64,000 nt of DNA from Halobacteriales archaeon (GCA_018609935.1 JAHENH010000076.1:7109-71108), one strand, 5' to 3'; shown: positions 18,959 to 27,772, counted from the stretch's first letter. The notes: generated by a model from the sequence alone, not told the origin. A program made the numbers and translations.

Positions 18959-19282
18959 TTAAATTATTGGTTCTATGAATATATGTTGATGTTTTAGTCT
19001 AGGTTGTTTTTTGTTTCCTTCTTTTATATATTCTATTAGGTTATATTTATAGAGTAGATTTAGGTCTCTTTGCACTGCTGCTGGATCCCTATCTAGTTTT
19101 CTTGCAAGATCCCGTATTGATTCAGGTTTTGGTTTGTTTTTTATTTCTTCTATGAGGCGTTTTCTTTGTTCTGTTAGTATTTTTTTTGCAGCTTCATGTC
19201 TTAATATTATAGAATCTCCAAAACCGTTCTCCGCTAGTATCTTCACTAGTTCTAACCTATCTAATGATTTTGTTACAGGCAT
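18959..19282 (-). CDS. HTH DNA-binding protein, HVO_A0114-like (possible antitoxin)
   Basis: This 107-residue protein has a winged-helix core: PESIRDLARKLDRDPAAVQRDL, with the recognition helix and a short wing. The layout resembles the HVO_A0114 family, often the antitoxin partner of TumE-like toxins. No intact toxin is next to it. The decayed gene at 19448-19799 lies upstream but on the opposite strand, so the pair is divergent rather than in an operon. A simple repressor role is the alternative. Confidence 0.65.
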   Translation of the reverse strand: MPVTKSLDRLELVKILAENGFGDSIILRHEAAKKILTEQRKRLIEEIKNKPKPESIRDLARKLDRDPAAVQRDLNLLYKYNLIEYIKEGNKKQPRLKHQHIFIEPII

Positions 19283-19447
19283 ATTTTCTATTCTACCACA
19301 TATCTATATCTAACACATGGGAATCAGACATGGTAATAAGTTATTAGTTTTAGATTTTTTATGTATATATAAGTATTGATATAGTAGATCAACAAATATA
19401 TAATATGTGTACCTATAGACTAAACTAAAAAAAGTTAACTATGTTGA

Positions 19448-19799
19448 TTTAAAATATCAATTAAAAATATTGTCTTATGGATTGTCGATAGAATCCCAGA
19501 AACCAACCCTGGCGAGTATAAAAGTATTGTTGTCCACCTTGGAGGTAAAGTGTATCCAGGTTTTGGTTGTCCAGATGAATTTTCTGTATCACTATATTAT
19601 AGAGACCCTGTAAAAAAATGAAAACATAGAGATTGCCAGGATAGACAGTAACCATAGCTATATTCATATACATAGATTTTATAGAAGAGACTCTAAAAAA
19701 GAAAAGATAGACATAGATACCTGGCAGGAAGCCCTAAAATTTTTAGAAGATAACTGGAGAACTTATACTAAAACATATTATAAAAGTCATATAGAATAA
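19448..19799 (+). pseudogene. Decayed small protein, DUF7718/TumE-like
   Basis: One frame reads WIVDRIPETNPGEYKS then HLGGKVYPGFGCPDEF and stops at TGA 19619-19621. The next frame continues without a break as ENIEIARIDSNHSYIHIHRFY and ends at TAA 19799. A +1 shift in the A-run near 19612-19620 explains the split. No ATG, GTG or TTG start lies in the first frame, so the 5' end is also lost. The ARID..H.YIHIHRFY core resembles small haloarchaeal proteins linked to toxin modules; this family assignment is from memory and tentative. Confidence 0.6.
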
Positions 19800-20140
19800 A
19801 CTAATATACCTGGATTTTTCGATCTATTTTTTTAGTCTTAATACATCGTAATTTCTTGTGTCTCTTTATCTTATATGTATTTAAATGGATACAAAGCAAT
19901 CTCCAATTCTTTATACAGGGATATAGTGGACTTCTTCCCCCATAAAAATATGAATTTAAAAAAATGAAAATATATTTTATCTAAAAAAACGAAATATAGT
20001 ATCCCCATCATACATAAAACAAAAAATTCTTATGTTACTGTGGTATGAGAGAGTAAAGACTTAGAAAGTGTAGTTTATGCAGTTTAAGCCCTTCATAAAT
20101 GAAATAAAAACCTCAACTATTTATTAATATTAAAAGTAGT
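19800..20140. other. Intergenic region without a recognised gene
   Basis: About 340 bases, very AT-rich, with no plausible reading frame. It lies downstream of the decayed toxin-like gene and of the minus-strand GTPase gene. A slightly more GC-rich patch at 19915-19945 (GGGATATAGTGGACTTCTT, then a CCCCC run) could be a leftover of something older. Nothing else stands out. Confidence 0.5.
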
Positions 20141-21277
20141 TTATGTTGTTTGTATTTTTATTACGTCTCCGTTTTGTAGTGGTTTGTTCCCTATTTTTCT
20201 GTTTGTTTTTGCGTCTATAGCATGCAGATATTTTTCTCCTATGTCCGTATGTATTTTATATGCTAAGTCTTTTGGTGTGGATCCTTTTGGTAGTAAGTAT
20301 GCATCTGGTAAGATTTGCCCTTTTGAGTCGGTCCATTTTGATGCGTCTTCTACTGGATAGGCTGTTATAAGTTCTAGTTTGTCAAATACTAGCGTGTTTA
20401 TTGATTTTTGTACGCCTGTTCCTCCATATTTTTCTATTAGATTTCGTATTTTTTCTAGCGATTTCTGTTGTTTTTCTGTTATGTCTCTTTTTATTTTGAA
20501 TGATGTGTCTCCTGGATCATATCTTAGTATGTTGTTTTCTGCTCCATTACGTAGTGCGAGTTCTGCTTGTGCACTTGTTGGTATTGCATCTCTAGAAAGA
20601 AGTTTTTCTATGTATCTTTCTGGAGCGTTATCTATTTTGTTTGCAGACACCAACAATGGCTTTGTTTTTCTTATTTCGGCTGCAAACTTTTCTATTTGTT
20701 TGTTTTCCCATTTTTTTATTGGTTTATCATTTTTTCGTAGTGCTCTTTTTATCTGTTCTATAGTTATTCCAAGGCCTGTTAGGTGTTCAGCTAATCCTTT
20801 TTCAACTTCGGTTTTTTTCTTTAGTCTTTCAAAGTCTTCTCTTATTATTTCTGTAATCCATGCATCAAGTTCCTCTTCTATAAAACCAAGGTCTTCTGTT
20901 GGGTCATGTGTCCCTTTTTCTACTGGTTCTCCTTCTATGTTTGTGGATCCAGAGCTGTCTACTATATTTATTATTCCATCAGCACGGCGGAGCTCATCTA
21001 AAAACTCATTTCCAAGACCTTTTCCTTCATGTGCTTTAGGTACAAGTCCTGCAACATCTATTAGTTCAACCGGAACATATCTTTTACCGTTTTTACAGTT
21101 ACCACACCTCTGTTCTAGTTCTAGACAAGGACACTCTGTTCTTACTCCAGCAATTCCTTGATTTGCATCAATAGTTGTAAATGGATAGTTAGCTGTCTCA
21201 ACATCAACAAGTGTAGCAGCCTTAAAAAAAGTAGATTTTCCAGCATTAGGCTTACCCGCTAGTCCAATCTTAAGCAT
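20141..21277 (-). CDS. YchF/Obg-related GTPase with TGS domain
   Basis: This 378-residue archaeal GTPase has P-loop GKPNAGKS (8-15), the TANYPFTTI switch, the cysteine cluster CPCLELEQRCGNCKNG, G3 DVAGL, G4 NKID and a C-terminal TGS domain ending in PLQNGDVIKI. Archaeal members are annotated as redox-regulated ATPase YchF or as an archaeal Obg subfamily; they bind ribosomes, but the exact role is not settled. It is divergent from the DUF3054 gene. Confidence 0.9.
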   Translation of the reverse strand: MLKIGLAGKPNAGKSTFFKAATLVDVETANYPFTTIDANQGIAGVRTECPCLELEQRCGNCKNGKRYVPVELIDVAGLVPKAHEGKGLGNEFLDELRRADGIINIVDSSGSTNIEGEPVEKGTHDPTEDLGFIEEELDAWITEIIREDFERLKKKTEVEKGLAEHLTGLGITIEQIKRALRKNDKPIKKWENKQIEKFAAEIRKTKPLLVSANKIDNAPERYIEKLLSRDAIPTSAQAELALRNGAENNILRYDPGDTSFKIKRDITEKQQKSLEKIRNLIEKYGGTGVQKSINTLVFDKLELITAYPVEDASKWTDSKGQILPDAYLLPKGSTPKDLAYKIHTDIGEKYLHAIDAKTNRKIGNKPLQNGDVIKIQTT

Positions 21278-21339
21278 TAGATAAAAATAGCAAGGTCTTA
21301 GTTCGTATTCTTTATTTCGATAATATCCAATTAAATAAT

Positions 21340-21711
21340 ATGGAAAAAGACATCCAAAAACTCGTAATAGGAGATATAGTAACTATATTATTGTTTATAG
21401 GGCTTGGAACTATGCGGCATAATTCAGGTATAGCTGGAATAATAGAGACAGCCCCAGCATTCCTTATAGGTTGGTTTTTAATCGCACCAATAACCTATTC
21501 AGACAATCTAGACAGCTATAAATCATCCATAATATACATGACATTCTGTTGGATTATAGCAGCCACTATAGGAGTAATACTTAGAGCAACACCAGTATTC
21601 CCAGGTTTTTCACCAACAACTTTTTTCACAGTCATGGTTATTACAGGAATTATATTTCTAGTTGGATGGAGATCAATATATATACTAATTAAGGGATATA
21701 TAGGATCCTAG
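21340..21711 (+). CDS. DUF3054 family membrane protein
   Basis: This 123-residue protein has four hydrophobic segments (about residues 11-23, 36-50, 64-81 and 94-119) and short loops. The GDIVTILLFIGLG opening and the late TPVFPGFSPTTFF loop fit DUF3054, a small family of integral membrane proteins in haloarchaea and actinobacteria of unknown function. The start is 62 bases from the divergent GTPase gene. Confidence 0.72.
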   Translation: MEKDIQKLVIGDIVTILLFIGLGTMRHNSGIAGIIETAPAFLIGWFLIAPITYSDNLDSYKSSIIYMTFCWIIAATIGVILRATPVFPGFSPTTFFTVMVITGIIFLVGWRSIYILIKGYIGS

Positions 21712-21800
21712 CTCTACTGGTTAATTTACTAAATAAATCTTTTAACGATTGTTTTTTGAATTTGGAAATAGTTAACTTCTCGATACTTGAAAGATAAATA

Positions 21801-22022
21801 ATGAATACAGATAAAAACAGCCTACTAGATGTATTGTCTAAAAATATAGGTCTATATAGAGATATATTTAGTTTAGTTTACACTAAGAAAAATCGTCTAC
21901 TTTATGAGGGGTCTCTATTAGGTAGAGGTATAGATGATAGTTTTTTGGATGACAGAGCTGGGTTTATAGGTGGTTTTGGGTTATTTGTGGGAAAATATAG
22001 ATTTCTGGAGGTTTTGGGTTGA
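21801..22022 (+). CDS. Small hypothetical protein coupled to gpmI
   Basis: A 73-codon frame begins MNTDKNSLLDVLSKNIGLY and ends at TGA 22020-22022, whose last base is the A of the gpmI start codon. The first half is Lys/Asn-rich; the second half is Gly/Phe/Leu-rich. I recognise no family. The TGATG junction and a good ribosome-binding site inside its end suggest coupling, but the frame may be only a leader with no stable product. Confidence 0.4.
   Translation: MNTDKNSLLDVLSKNIGLYRDIFSLVYTKKNRLLYEGSLLGRGIDDSFLDDRAGFIGGFGLFVGKYRFLEVLG
22007..22011 (+). promoter_or_regulatory. Shine-Dalgarno site for gpmI
   Basis: GGAGG lies 10 bases before the ATG at 22022-22024. It favours this ATG over the TTG at 22019. 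Most genes here lack such a site. Confidence 0.65.
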
Positions 22023-23488
22023 TGGATAAGGCTGCTTTGATTATTTTGGATGGCTGGGGGGAAAGAGATGAGGTTGAGCGTAATGCTGTTTTTAATGCTG
22101 ATACTCCTAACTATGATAGATTGAAAAGCGAGAAGAAGCTTGGTTTGTTGAAGACATATGGTAGGTCTGTTGGGCTTATTGATGGTGTTTTAGGTAATAG
22201 TGAGGTAGGTCATTTAACATTGGGTTCTGGCCGTATTGTTAATCAGCCTATATCTAAGATAAATTCCGCTATAGAAGATGGAAGCTTCTTTAAGAATGAT
22301 GTATTAGAGTATGCAGTAAAATCAGGTAGGAACCTTCATTTTATGGGTTTGGTTAGTGATGGAGGTATCCATTCATACCAGAAACATCTACATGCGCTAC
22401 TAGAGCTTGCAGATAAACATGATAGGTCACCATTTATTCATGCATTTTTAGATGGTAGGGATACACCTCCAAAGAGTGCTAAAAAGTATATAGAACGTCT
22501 AGAAAATAAAATAGAGTCTAGTTGTGGAGTTATTGCTACTGTTTCTGGTAGATATTATGGTATGGACAGAGATGAAAGATGGGAAAGAACAAAAAAAGTG
22601 TATGATGCTATAGTCAACAGAGAGGGGAAGAAAGCAAAGACAGCAATTCAAGCTATAGAGAAAGGATACAATAGAGATGAGACAGATGAGTTCATATCTC
22701 CAACAACCATAGAAGGAGGGAAGCCCTTAGAGGATGGTGATTCTGTCGTTTTCTTTAATTTCCGTGGGGATAGAACAAGACAGATAACGGATATGTTGAA
22801 TGGACTAGGTGATTGGAGAGATATGGGTCTTGATATAGATTTTGTTACTATGACAGAATATGATAAAGAATACAGTCTTCCTGTAGCGTTTTATTCTGAG
22901 ACTCCTAAAAATACGTTGGGTGAAGTTATATCTAATAATGGATTAAGTCAGTTTAGGATTGCTGAGACTGAAAAATATGCTCATGTAACATATTTCCTGA
23001 ATGGTGGTAGAGAAAAAGTATTCAAGGGAGAAAAAAGACAGATAATACCTAGCCCTGATGTTTCTACATATGATGTAGTTCCGGAGATGAAAGCATATGA
23101 GGTTACGGAGAAGGCAAAAAAAGCTGTTGACAACTATGATTTTTTAGTTCTAAATTATGCTAATCCAGACATGGTTGGACATACTGGTGACTATAGAGCA
23201 ACTATAAAAGCCTGTGAAGTAGTAGATGAATGTGTAGGAGATCTTACAGACTCACTATTAAATAATGGATATGAAGTTATTATTGTTGCAGACCATGGAA
23301 ATGCTGAAGATATGGGTACAGAACAAGAACCTCATACAGCCCATACATTTAACCCTACTCCATTTATATATCTTAATGGAACTGGACGTATAGAAGAAAC
23401 AAAGGAACTACGTGACATAGCACCTACTATATTAGATTTGATTGGTATAGATATACCAAAAGAAATGACCGGAAAACCACTAGTCTAA
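22022..23488 (+). CDS. gpmI: 2,3-bisphosphoglycerate-independent phosphoglycerate mutase
   Basis: This 488-residue enzyme interconverts 3- and 2-phosphoglycerate in glycolysis and gluconeogenesis with two Mn ions. The ILDGWGER metal motif opens the protein. The catalytic serine is in GNSEVGH near residue 60. FLDGRDTPPKSA, SGRYYGMDRD, NFRGDR and the C-terminal DHGNAEDM are conserved. It is the bacterial-type GpmI rather than the archaeal ApgM, as in haloarchaea. Codons shift from G/T-rich at the 5' end to A/C-rich at the 3' end. The ATG is preferred over TTG because of the GGAGG site. Confidence 0.96.
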   Translation: MDKAALIILDGWGERDEVERNAVFNADTPNYDRLKSEKKLGLLKTYGRSVGLIDGVLGNSEVGHLTLGSGRIVNQPISKINSAIEDGSFFKNDVLEYAVKSGRNLHFMGLVSDGGIHSYQKHLHALLELADKHDRSPFIHAFLDGRDTPPKSAKKYIERLENKIESSCGVIATVSGRYYGMDRDERWERTKKVYDAIVNREGKKAKTAIQAIEKGYNRDETDEFISPTTIEGGKPLEDGDSVVFFNFRGDRTRQITDMLNGLGDWRDMGLDIDFVTMTEYDKEYSLPVAFYSETPKNTLGEVISNNGLSQFRIAETEKYAHVTYFLNGGREKVFKGEKRQIIPSPDVSTYDVVPEMKAYEVTEKAKKAVDNYDFLVLNYANPDMVGHTGDYRATIKACEVVDECVGDLTDSLLNNGYEVIIVADHGNAEDMGTEQEPHTAHTFNPTPFIYLNGTGRIEETKELRDIAPTILDLIGIDIPKEMTGKPLV

Positions 23489-23674
23489 TATCTTCTTAAA
23501 AAATTAAAAAATTCCTTTACACCTTTTTATGTATTCTTTTATTGTTCGTTATTATTGAAGTTGTATTTTTATATGTAAAGGAAAACTTTGTATATATTTA
23601 TTTTTTATAGGGGGGATGGGTTTTTTGTTTAAAAAGAGGATTGTTTGTATTTTTTAGAGTTTTTTATGTTTAGT

Positions 23675-24211
23675 TTAGGGCCATTCTGGTTCTTTGTCTA
23701 TGAGGACTGTTGATTCTCCGTCTACTAGTAATTCGTCTTCTTCATTGTATATTTTTGCTGAGAGTCTGTATCTTCCGTCTCCTATTTCCTCTTCTACTTT
23801 GCATACTGCTTTTAGTCTTTCTCCTGGGTATGCTGGTTTTAGGTATTTTAGTTCTTCTGATAGGTATATTACTAGTCCTGGTAGTCGTGCTAGTGCTGAG
23901 CTTATTAGTCCTGATACTAGTGTTCCGTGTACTATTCTTTCTCCGAATCTTGAGGTTTCTGCGAAGGAGTCTTTCAGGTGTAGTGCGTTCATATCTCCGC
24001 TTGCTTCTGCGAACTGCATCATGTCTTCGTCTGTTATTGTTTTTGAGAATGTTACTTCGTCTCCTACTGTTATTTTGTCGGGGTCGTCTACTGTGCGTTC
24101 ATAGCTCCAGTCTTTTTTTTCTTGGGCTCCTAGCATTTTTTTGTTTGCTTCTATGAGTCCTTCAAATAGTTTTTGTGATGCTCTTAATGGCGCATTTTGG
24201 TTTATTGACAT
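23675..24211 (-). CDS. MaoC family (R)-specific enoyl-CoA hydratase
   Basis: This 178-residue hot-dog protein (from Met at 24209-24211) carries the hydratase-2 signature SGDMNALHLKDSFA...FGERIVHGTLVSG. In haloarchaea MaoC/PhaJ proteins turn enoyl-CoA from beta-oxidation into (R)-3-hydroxyacyl-CoA for PHA synthase. Here the gene is divergent from phaR-phaP-phaE-phaC with about 146 bases between, which supports a PHA role. The N-terminal 45 residues form a helical extension before the hydratase domain. ATGs at 24227-24229 and 24218-24220 are alternative starts. Confidence 0.88.
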   Translation of the reverse strand: MSINQNAPLRASQKLFEGLIEANKKMLGAQEKKDWSYERTVDDPDKITVGDEVTFSKTITDEDMMQFAEASGDMNALHLKDSFAETSRFGERIVHGTLVSGLISSALARLPGLVIYLSEELKYLKPAYPGERLKAVCKVEEEIGDGRYRLSAKIYNEEDELLVDGESTVLIDKEPEWP

Positions 24212-24265
24212 ATTATTCATAAGTATCATAATGCTTTATAAGTTTTCTGGCTCTAACGGGTTTTT

Positions 24266-24314
24266 TTACCATCTAATGTTGTAAATGACTTCTATTACCG
24301 TCTAATACCATAAA
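24266..24314. promoter_or_regulatory. Direct-repeat operator candidate between maoC and phaR
   Basis: TTACCATCTAATG (from 24266) recurs as TTACCGTCTAATA (from 24295), 29 bases apart. Each is followed by an A-rich half site (GTAAA, ATAAA). The repeats lie in the shared upstream region of the divergent maoC and phaR genes. PhaR of Haloferax is known to bind its own promoter, so these are reasonable PhaR sites; that link is inferred. Confidence 0.5.
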
Positions 24315-24357
24315 AAGCCATAAATAGTTAGAGGTTATATACCTATATAGAATAAAT

Positions 24358-24639
24358 ATGGCAGAAGATAATAATTCTTGGCTACCATTAAATCTAACAA
24401 AGCAAATGCAGGAAGCAAGTGAAGACGCAGTAGCAAAACAAACCAAAATGTTAGAAGCATGGCAAAACACACTATCACCAACAGCAATGATGGGAGCAGC
24501 AACATTCAAAACAAGAGTCCAAAGTGGGGGAAGAATAAGCATACCAGACGCAGAAAGAGACGCACTAGACATAGATGAACGAGACATAGTACAAGCAATA
24601 ATCCTACCAATAAAAAGAGGAAAACAAGAAGAAGAATAA
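24358..24639 (+). CDS. phaR: PHA regulator PhaR, AbrB/SpoVT-like
   Basis: This 93-residue protein has a helical first half (KQMQEASEDAVAKQTKMLEAWQNTL) and an AbrB-type swapped-hairpin second half (TRVQSGGRISIPDAERDALDIDERD). In Haloferax mediterranei the PhaR protein of this design represses its own operon and regulates phasin and granule formation. Four bases separate it from phaP, the same bicistronic layout as in haloarchaea. Identification rests on architecture and context. Confidence 0.85.
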   Translation: MAEDNNSWLPLNLTKQMQEASEDAVAKQTKMLEAWQNTLSPTAMMGAATFKTRVQSGGRISIPDAERDALDIDERDIVQAIILPIKRGKQEEE

Positions 24640-24643
24640 AAAA

Positions 24644-25123
24644 ATGATACAACAAAAACTAATCCAAGACATATTCAACCTACAGAAAAAATACATAGAA
24701 AAAACAGCACAAACAATAGAAAGAGGAATAGAAACACAAAACAAAACATTACAACAACTAAACAACCAACAAACCCCACAACAACTACAAAAAAGAACAC
24801 TAAAAGCAACCAAAACAGCAATAAACGCATATCTTGACGCAACAGAAGAACTACTACCAAACCAAAAACAAACAATACAAGAAATAAAAACACTATCAGA
24901 AGACACATTCAACACCATGGAAGATGCAAACGAAGAAACATGGGAAAAAATACTAAAAAACCTAGAAAGAAACATAGAACTCTACCAAGAAACAACAGAA
25001 CAAAACAAAGACCTACTATACATATGGATAGACCTAACCATAGAAACAATAGAAAACATAGAAAACCAGACAGTAAACACAGTAGAAAAAACAACAGAAA
25101 CACTAGAAACTACACAAAAATAA
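24644..25123 (+). CDS. phaP: PHA granule-associated protein PhaP (phasin)
   Basis: This 159-residue protein is almost entirely predicted coiled-coil helix, rich in Gln, Thr, Glu and Lys, with no cysteine. Phasins coat PHA granules. The sequence itself is low complexity, so the call rests mainly on position: directly after phaR and four bases before phaE, as in haloarchaeal phaRP-EC loci. The coding strand is extremely A-rich and G-poor. Confidence 0.78.
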   Translation: MIQQKLIQDIFNLQKKYIEKTAQTIERGIETQNKTLQQLNNQQTPQQLQKRTLKATKTAINAYLDATEELLPNQKQTIQEIKTLSEDTFNTMEDANEETWEKILKNLERNIELYQETTEQNKDLLYIWIDLTIETIENIENQTVNTVEKTTETLETTQK

Positions 25124-25127
25124 AAAA

Positions 25128-25661
25128 ATGTCTGAAAAAAACCAAAACCTAGACTGGATAGAGAAGACAAATGAAGCATTCATGGATGCTATGGAACAAA
25201 ACACAAAAATGCAACAAGAATTCATAGATTCATGGACAAAAAACATGGAAGAATCACAGATAGACCCAGAACAAATGCAGGAACTATATCAAAGCTATGG
25301 AGACGCATTCCAAAAATGGACAGAAGCAACAGAAGAAGCAAGCGAAAAAATATCCCAACAAGTATCAGAAGGAGAAGAAGTAGACATAGAAGAATACAGA
25401 GATATATGGCTAGACGCAGCAAATGAAGCACTAAAAGAAATAATAAGCACAACAGCATTCGCAGCAGCCATAGGAGACATACTAGAAGATACCTCCCAGA
25501 CAACACAACAAATAGAAAAAACAGTACAAGACACACTAAGAACAGCAGGATTAGCAACCTCAAAAGACATACAAGAAGTAGGAGAAAGACTAGTAGAACT
25601 AGAACGTAGACAACATGAACTACAAAGAAAACTAGAAGAGGTGATAGAAAACCTAGAATGA
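25128..25661 (+). CDS. phaE: PHA synthase subunit PhaE
   Basis: This 177-residue subunit of class III PHA synthase is needed for PhaC activity. The haloarchaeal PhaE marks are the EEYRDIWLDAANEALKE segment and the C-terminal LATSKDIQEVGERLVELERRQHELQRKLEE coiled coil. The N-terminal half is helical with Trp-containing repeats (IDSWTKNMEES, FQKWTEATE). It sits between phaP and phaC on the same strand, with 37 bases and a hairpin before phaC. Confidence 0.92.
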   Translation: MSEKNQNLDWIEKTNEAFMDAMEQNTKMQQEFIDSWTKNMEESQIDPEQMQELYQSYGDAFQKWTEATEEASEKISQQVSEGEEVDIEEYRDIWLDAANEALKEIISTTAFAAAIGDILEDTSQTTQQIEKTVQDTLRTAGLATSKDIQEVGERLVELERRQHELQRKLEEVIENLE

Positions 25662-25676
25662 AAAACAAACAAAAAC

Positions 25677-25692
25677 AGGTTTTGAGAAACCT
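25677..25692 (+). promoter_or_regulatory. Hairpin in the phaE-phaC gap
   Basis: AGGTTT-TGAG-AAACCT forms a perfect six-base-pair stem with a four-base loop. It ends six bases before the phaC ATG at 25699. It may mark mRNA processing or affect phaC translation; no poly-T run follows, so it is not a clear terminator. Confidence 0.5.
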
Positions 25693-25698
25693 ATAGAT

Positions 25699-27249
25699 AT
25701 GAGTGAAAAACAAAAACAAATAATAGACCAAGAAGACATATGGAGGACCTACCAAAGACAATTTCAAGCATGGACAGAACTACTACAGGAAGCTATGCTT
25801 GGAAACCAACTAAACGGAGACACAGAAATACCCCACGAAATATGGAAACAATGCAGAGAAGAACTTTGGGGATGGACAGAAATACTAGAAACAGGAGATG
25901 AAGTAAACGACAATATAAGAGAAGAAATAGAAGAATTCAGAGAAAAAATAGAAATAGCTCCAGAAAGAATAGAAGAATTCAGAGAAGTAGAAGTAGGCCC
26001 CACCGAAAGTGAAATAGTATATAAAGAAAACAAACTAGAACTACTCCACTACAAATCAGACACAGAAAAAAAACATAAAACACCTATATTACTAGTATAT
26101 GCCTTAATTAATAGACCATATATACTAGATCTACAGCCAGGAAAAAGCGTAGTAAAAAGACTACTAGAAAATGGATTCGATGTATATATGATAGACTGGG
26201 GAAGACCCAGCCATCTAGACTCCTCACTTTCATTATATGATTATGTAGACAGATACATAGACAACTGTGTTGATGTAGTAAGAGAAACATCAAACGTAGA
26301 AGACATAAACATACTAGGATATTGTATGGGAGGAACCATGAGCACAATGTATTCAACGCTACACCCAGAAAAAGTACGAAACCTAGGACTTATGGCATCA
26401 GGCCTCTACTTTGATGGAACTGGAGGCCTCCTAGAAACTTGGGGAAATGAAGAACACTACAACCCAAGAAACATAAAAGAAATATCCGGAAACGTACCAG
26501 GAGAATTCCTAGACGTTGGATTTGCACTAATGAATCCAGTAGAAAACCTATTTACAAAATACCTACACCTATATGACAACCTAGAAAATGAGGATTTCGT
26601 TAAAAACTTTGCGAGAATGGAAAGATGGATATGGGAAGAAGTAGACGTAGCAGGAGAAGCATACGCAGAATTCCTAGAAAAAATGTACCAACAAAACCAA
26701 CTCTATAAAAACGAACTACAACTAAACGGAAAAAACATAGACATAAACAACATAGACATGCCAGTACTACAAATAATAGCAGAATACGACCACCTCGTAC
26801 CCCCAGAATCAAGCAAAAAATTCAACGAAGCCCTCAACACAGAAACAGAAACATACGAATTCCCAACAGGACATGTAGGACTATCAGTAAGCTCAAGATC
26901 ACACAAAGACTTATGGCCAAGAGTAGCTGAATGGTTCGCAGGAAGATCAGAACCAATACAAAAACAAAAAACACAAAAAGAACAACAAACACAGAAACCG
27001 CAACAAGAAGAACAAAAAACACAACAAGAACAAAAAACACAACAAAAAGAAGATGCAAAGACGGGCAGAGATATCATAGAGATGAAAGGAATAGGAGAAA
27101 CCTATGCTAGTCGACTCTACTCTGAAGGCATAGAAACAATAGAAGATCTTGCAAACGCAGACATAGAAAAAGTATCTAATACATCAGAAGTATCCCAAGA
27201 AAGAGCTAGATCCTGGATAGAACTAGCCAAAGAGGAAATAAAAGAATAA
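25699..27249 (+). CDS. phaC: PHA synthase subunit PhaC (class III) with C-terminal HhH domain
   Basis: This 516-residue enzyme polymerises (R)-3-hydroxyacyl-CoA. The alpha/beta-hydrolase core holds the lipase-like box GYCMGG with nucleophile Cys209, then Asp364 (AEYDH) and His392 (TGHVG) completing the triad. Residues 1-95 are a helical N-terminal region. After the catalytic domain comes a Gln/Lys-rich linker (about 417-453), then about 60 residues with MKGIGETYASRLYSEGIETIEDLANA, a helix-hairpin-helix pattern. That tail is unusual for a PHA synthase. Neighbour phaE supplies the partner subunit. Confidence 0.95.
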   Translation: MSEKQKQIIDQEDIWRTYQRQFQAWTELLQEAMLGNQLNGDTEIPHEIWKQCREELWGWTEILETGDEVNDNIREEIEEFREKIEIAPERIEEFREVEVGPTESEIVYKENKLELLHYKSDTEKKHKTPILLVYALINRPYILDLQPGKSVVKRLLENGFDVYMIDWGRPSHLDSSLSLYDYVDRYIDNCVDVVRETSNVEDINILGYCMGGTMSTMYSTLHPEKVRNLGLMASGLYFDGTGGLLETWGNEEHYNPRNIKEISGNVPGEFLDVGFALMNPVENLFTKYLHLYDNLENEDFVKNFARMERWIWEEVDVAGEAYAEFLEKMYQQNQLYKNELQLNGKNIDINNIDMPVLQIIAEYDHLVPPESSKKFNEALNTETETYEFPTGHVGLSVSSRSHKDLWPRVAEWFAGRSEPIQKQKTQKEQQTQKPQQEEQKTQQEQKTQQKEDAKTGRDIIEMKGIGETYASRLYSEGIETIEDLANADIEKVSNTSEVSQERARSWIELAKEEIKE

Positions 27250-27385
27250 AAAATATATAAATCTAGATACTTATAATATATGTGAACTGCAAATTAGTAA
27301 AAAAACTAAAATTTAGCTCTTTATATTTTATACTTTTTATCTAAAAAGATTTATACAGTATTTTATCTATTTATTAGATTTATTT

Positions 27386-27772
27386 TTATTTTGGCTTAAA
27401 TACTATTAGTGGTTGGTCTTTAGTTTCTGTAGATTCAATATCTATTGTTACTTTGTTTCCTATATCTAGGTCTTCTTGGTCTATTTCTCTTACTTGTCCT
27501 GTGATTCTTGCGTTTCCAAATGATGATATTGCTACATGGTATGGTGCGTCATCTTTGAAGTCTGGCGCCGCAACATTTGTTGTTGTATATGACTCTATTG
27601 TTCCAGTATCTGGTATTTCTGTCTGTGTTAGGTCTGTAGATGAACATGTTGGGCATACTCTCTGTGGTGGTACTGATGCATGTCCGTTTGGACATTCTAG
27701 ATAGAATCCTTCTCCACTTTCTATTGCTTCTATAAATTCGTCGTATCCCTCATTTTGTGTTGCTTGACTCAT
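27386..27772 (-). CDS. DUF35 zinc-ribbon/OB-fold subunit of beta-ketothiolase
   Basis: This 128-residue protein has a zinc ribbon (Cys27, His31, Cys40, Cys43) and then an OB-fold (residues about 55-128). Such DUF35 proteins bind thiolases and hold their CoA tunnel. In Haloferax the PHA thiolases PhaA and BktB consist of a catalytic alpha subunit and an OB-fold beta subunit. Its ATG overlaps the thiolase stop by four bases on the same strand. One ribbon ligand appears to be histidine instead of cysteine. Confidence 0.88.
   Translation of the reverse strand: MSQATQNEGYDEFIEAIESGEGFYLECPNGHASVPPQRVCPTCSSTDLTQTEIPDTGTIESYTTTNVAAPDFKDDAPYHVAISSFGNARITGQVREIDQEDLDIGNKVTIDIESTETKDQPLIVFKPK

Noticed and set aside
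23710..24156. Long plus-strand frame rich in Leu and Arg opposite the MaoC gene
   Set aside because: It is the mirror of the MaoC coding sequence, with low-complexity Leu/Arg content and no motif.
24675..25200. A-rich repetitive stretch in phaP and phaE as a CRISPR or satellite array
   Set aside because: No constant repeat and spacer lengths; the pattern comes from Gln/Thr/Lys/Asn codons in continuous frames.
25222..25767. Long minus-strand Leu/Phe frames across the phaP-phaE-phaC genes
   Set aside because: They come from the T-rich complement of A-rich coding DNA; phaP, phaE and phaC on the plus strand are well supported.
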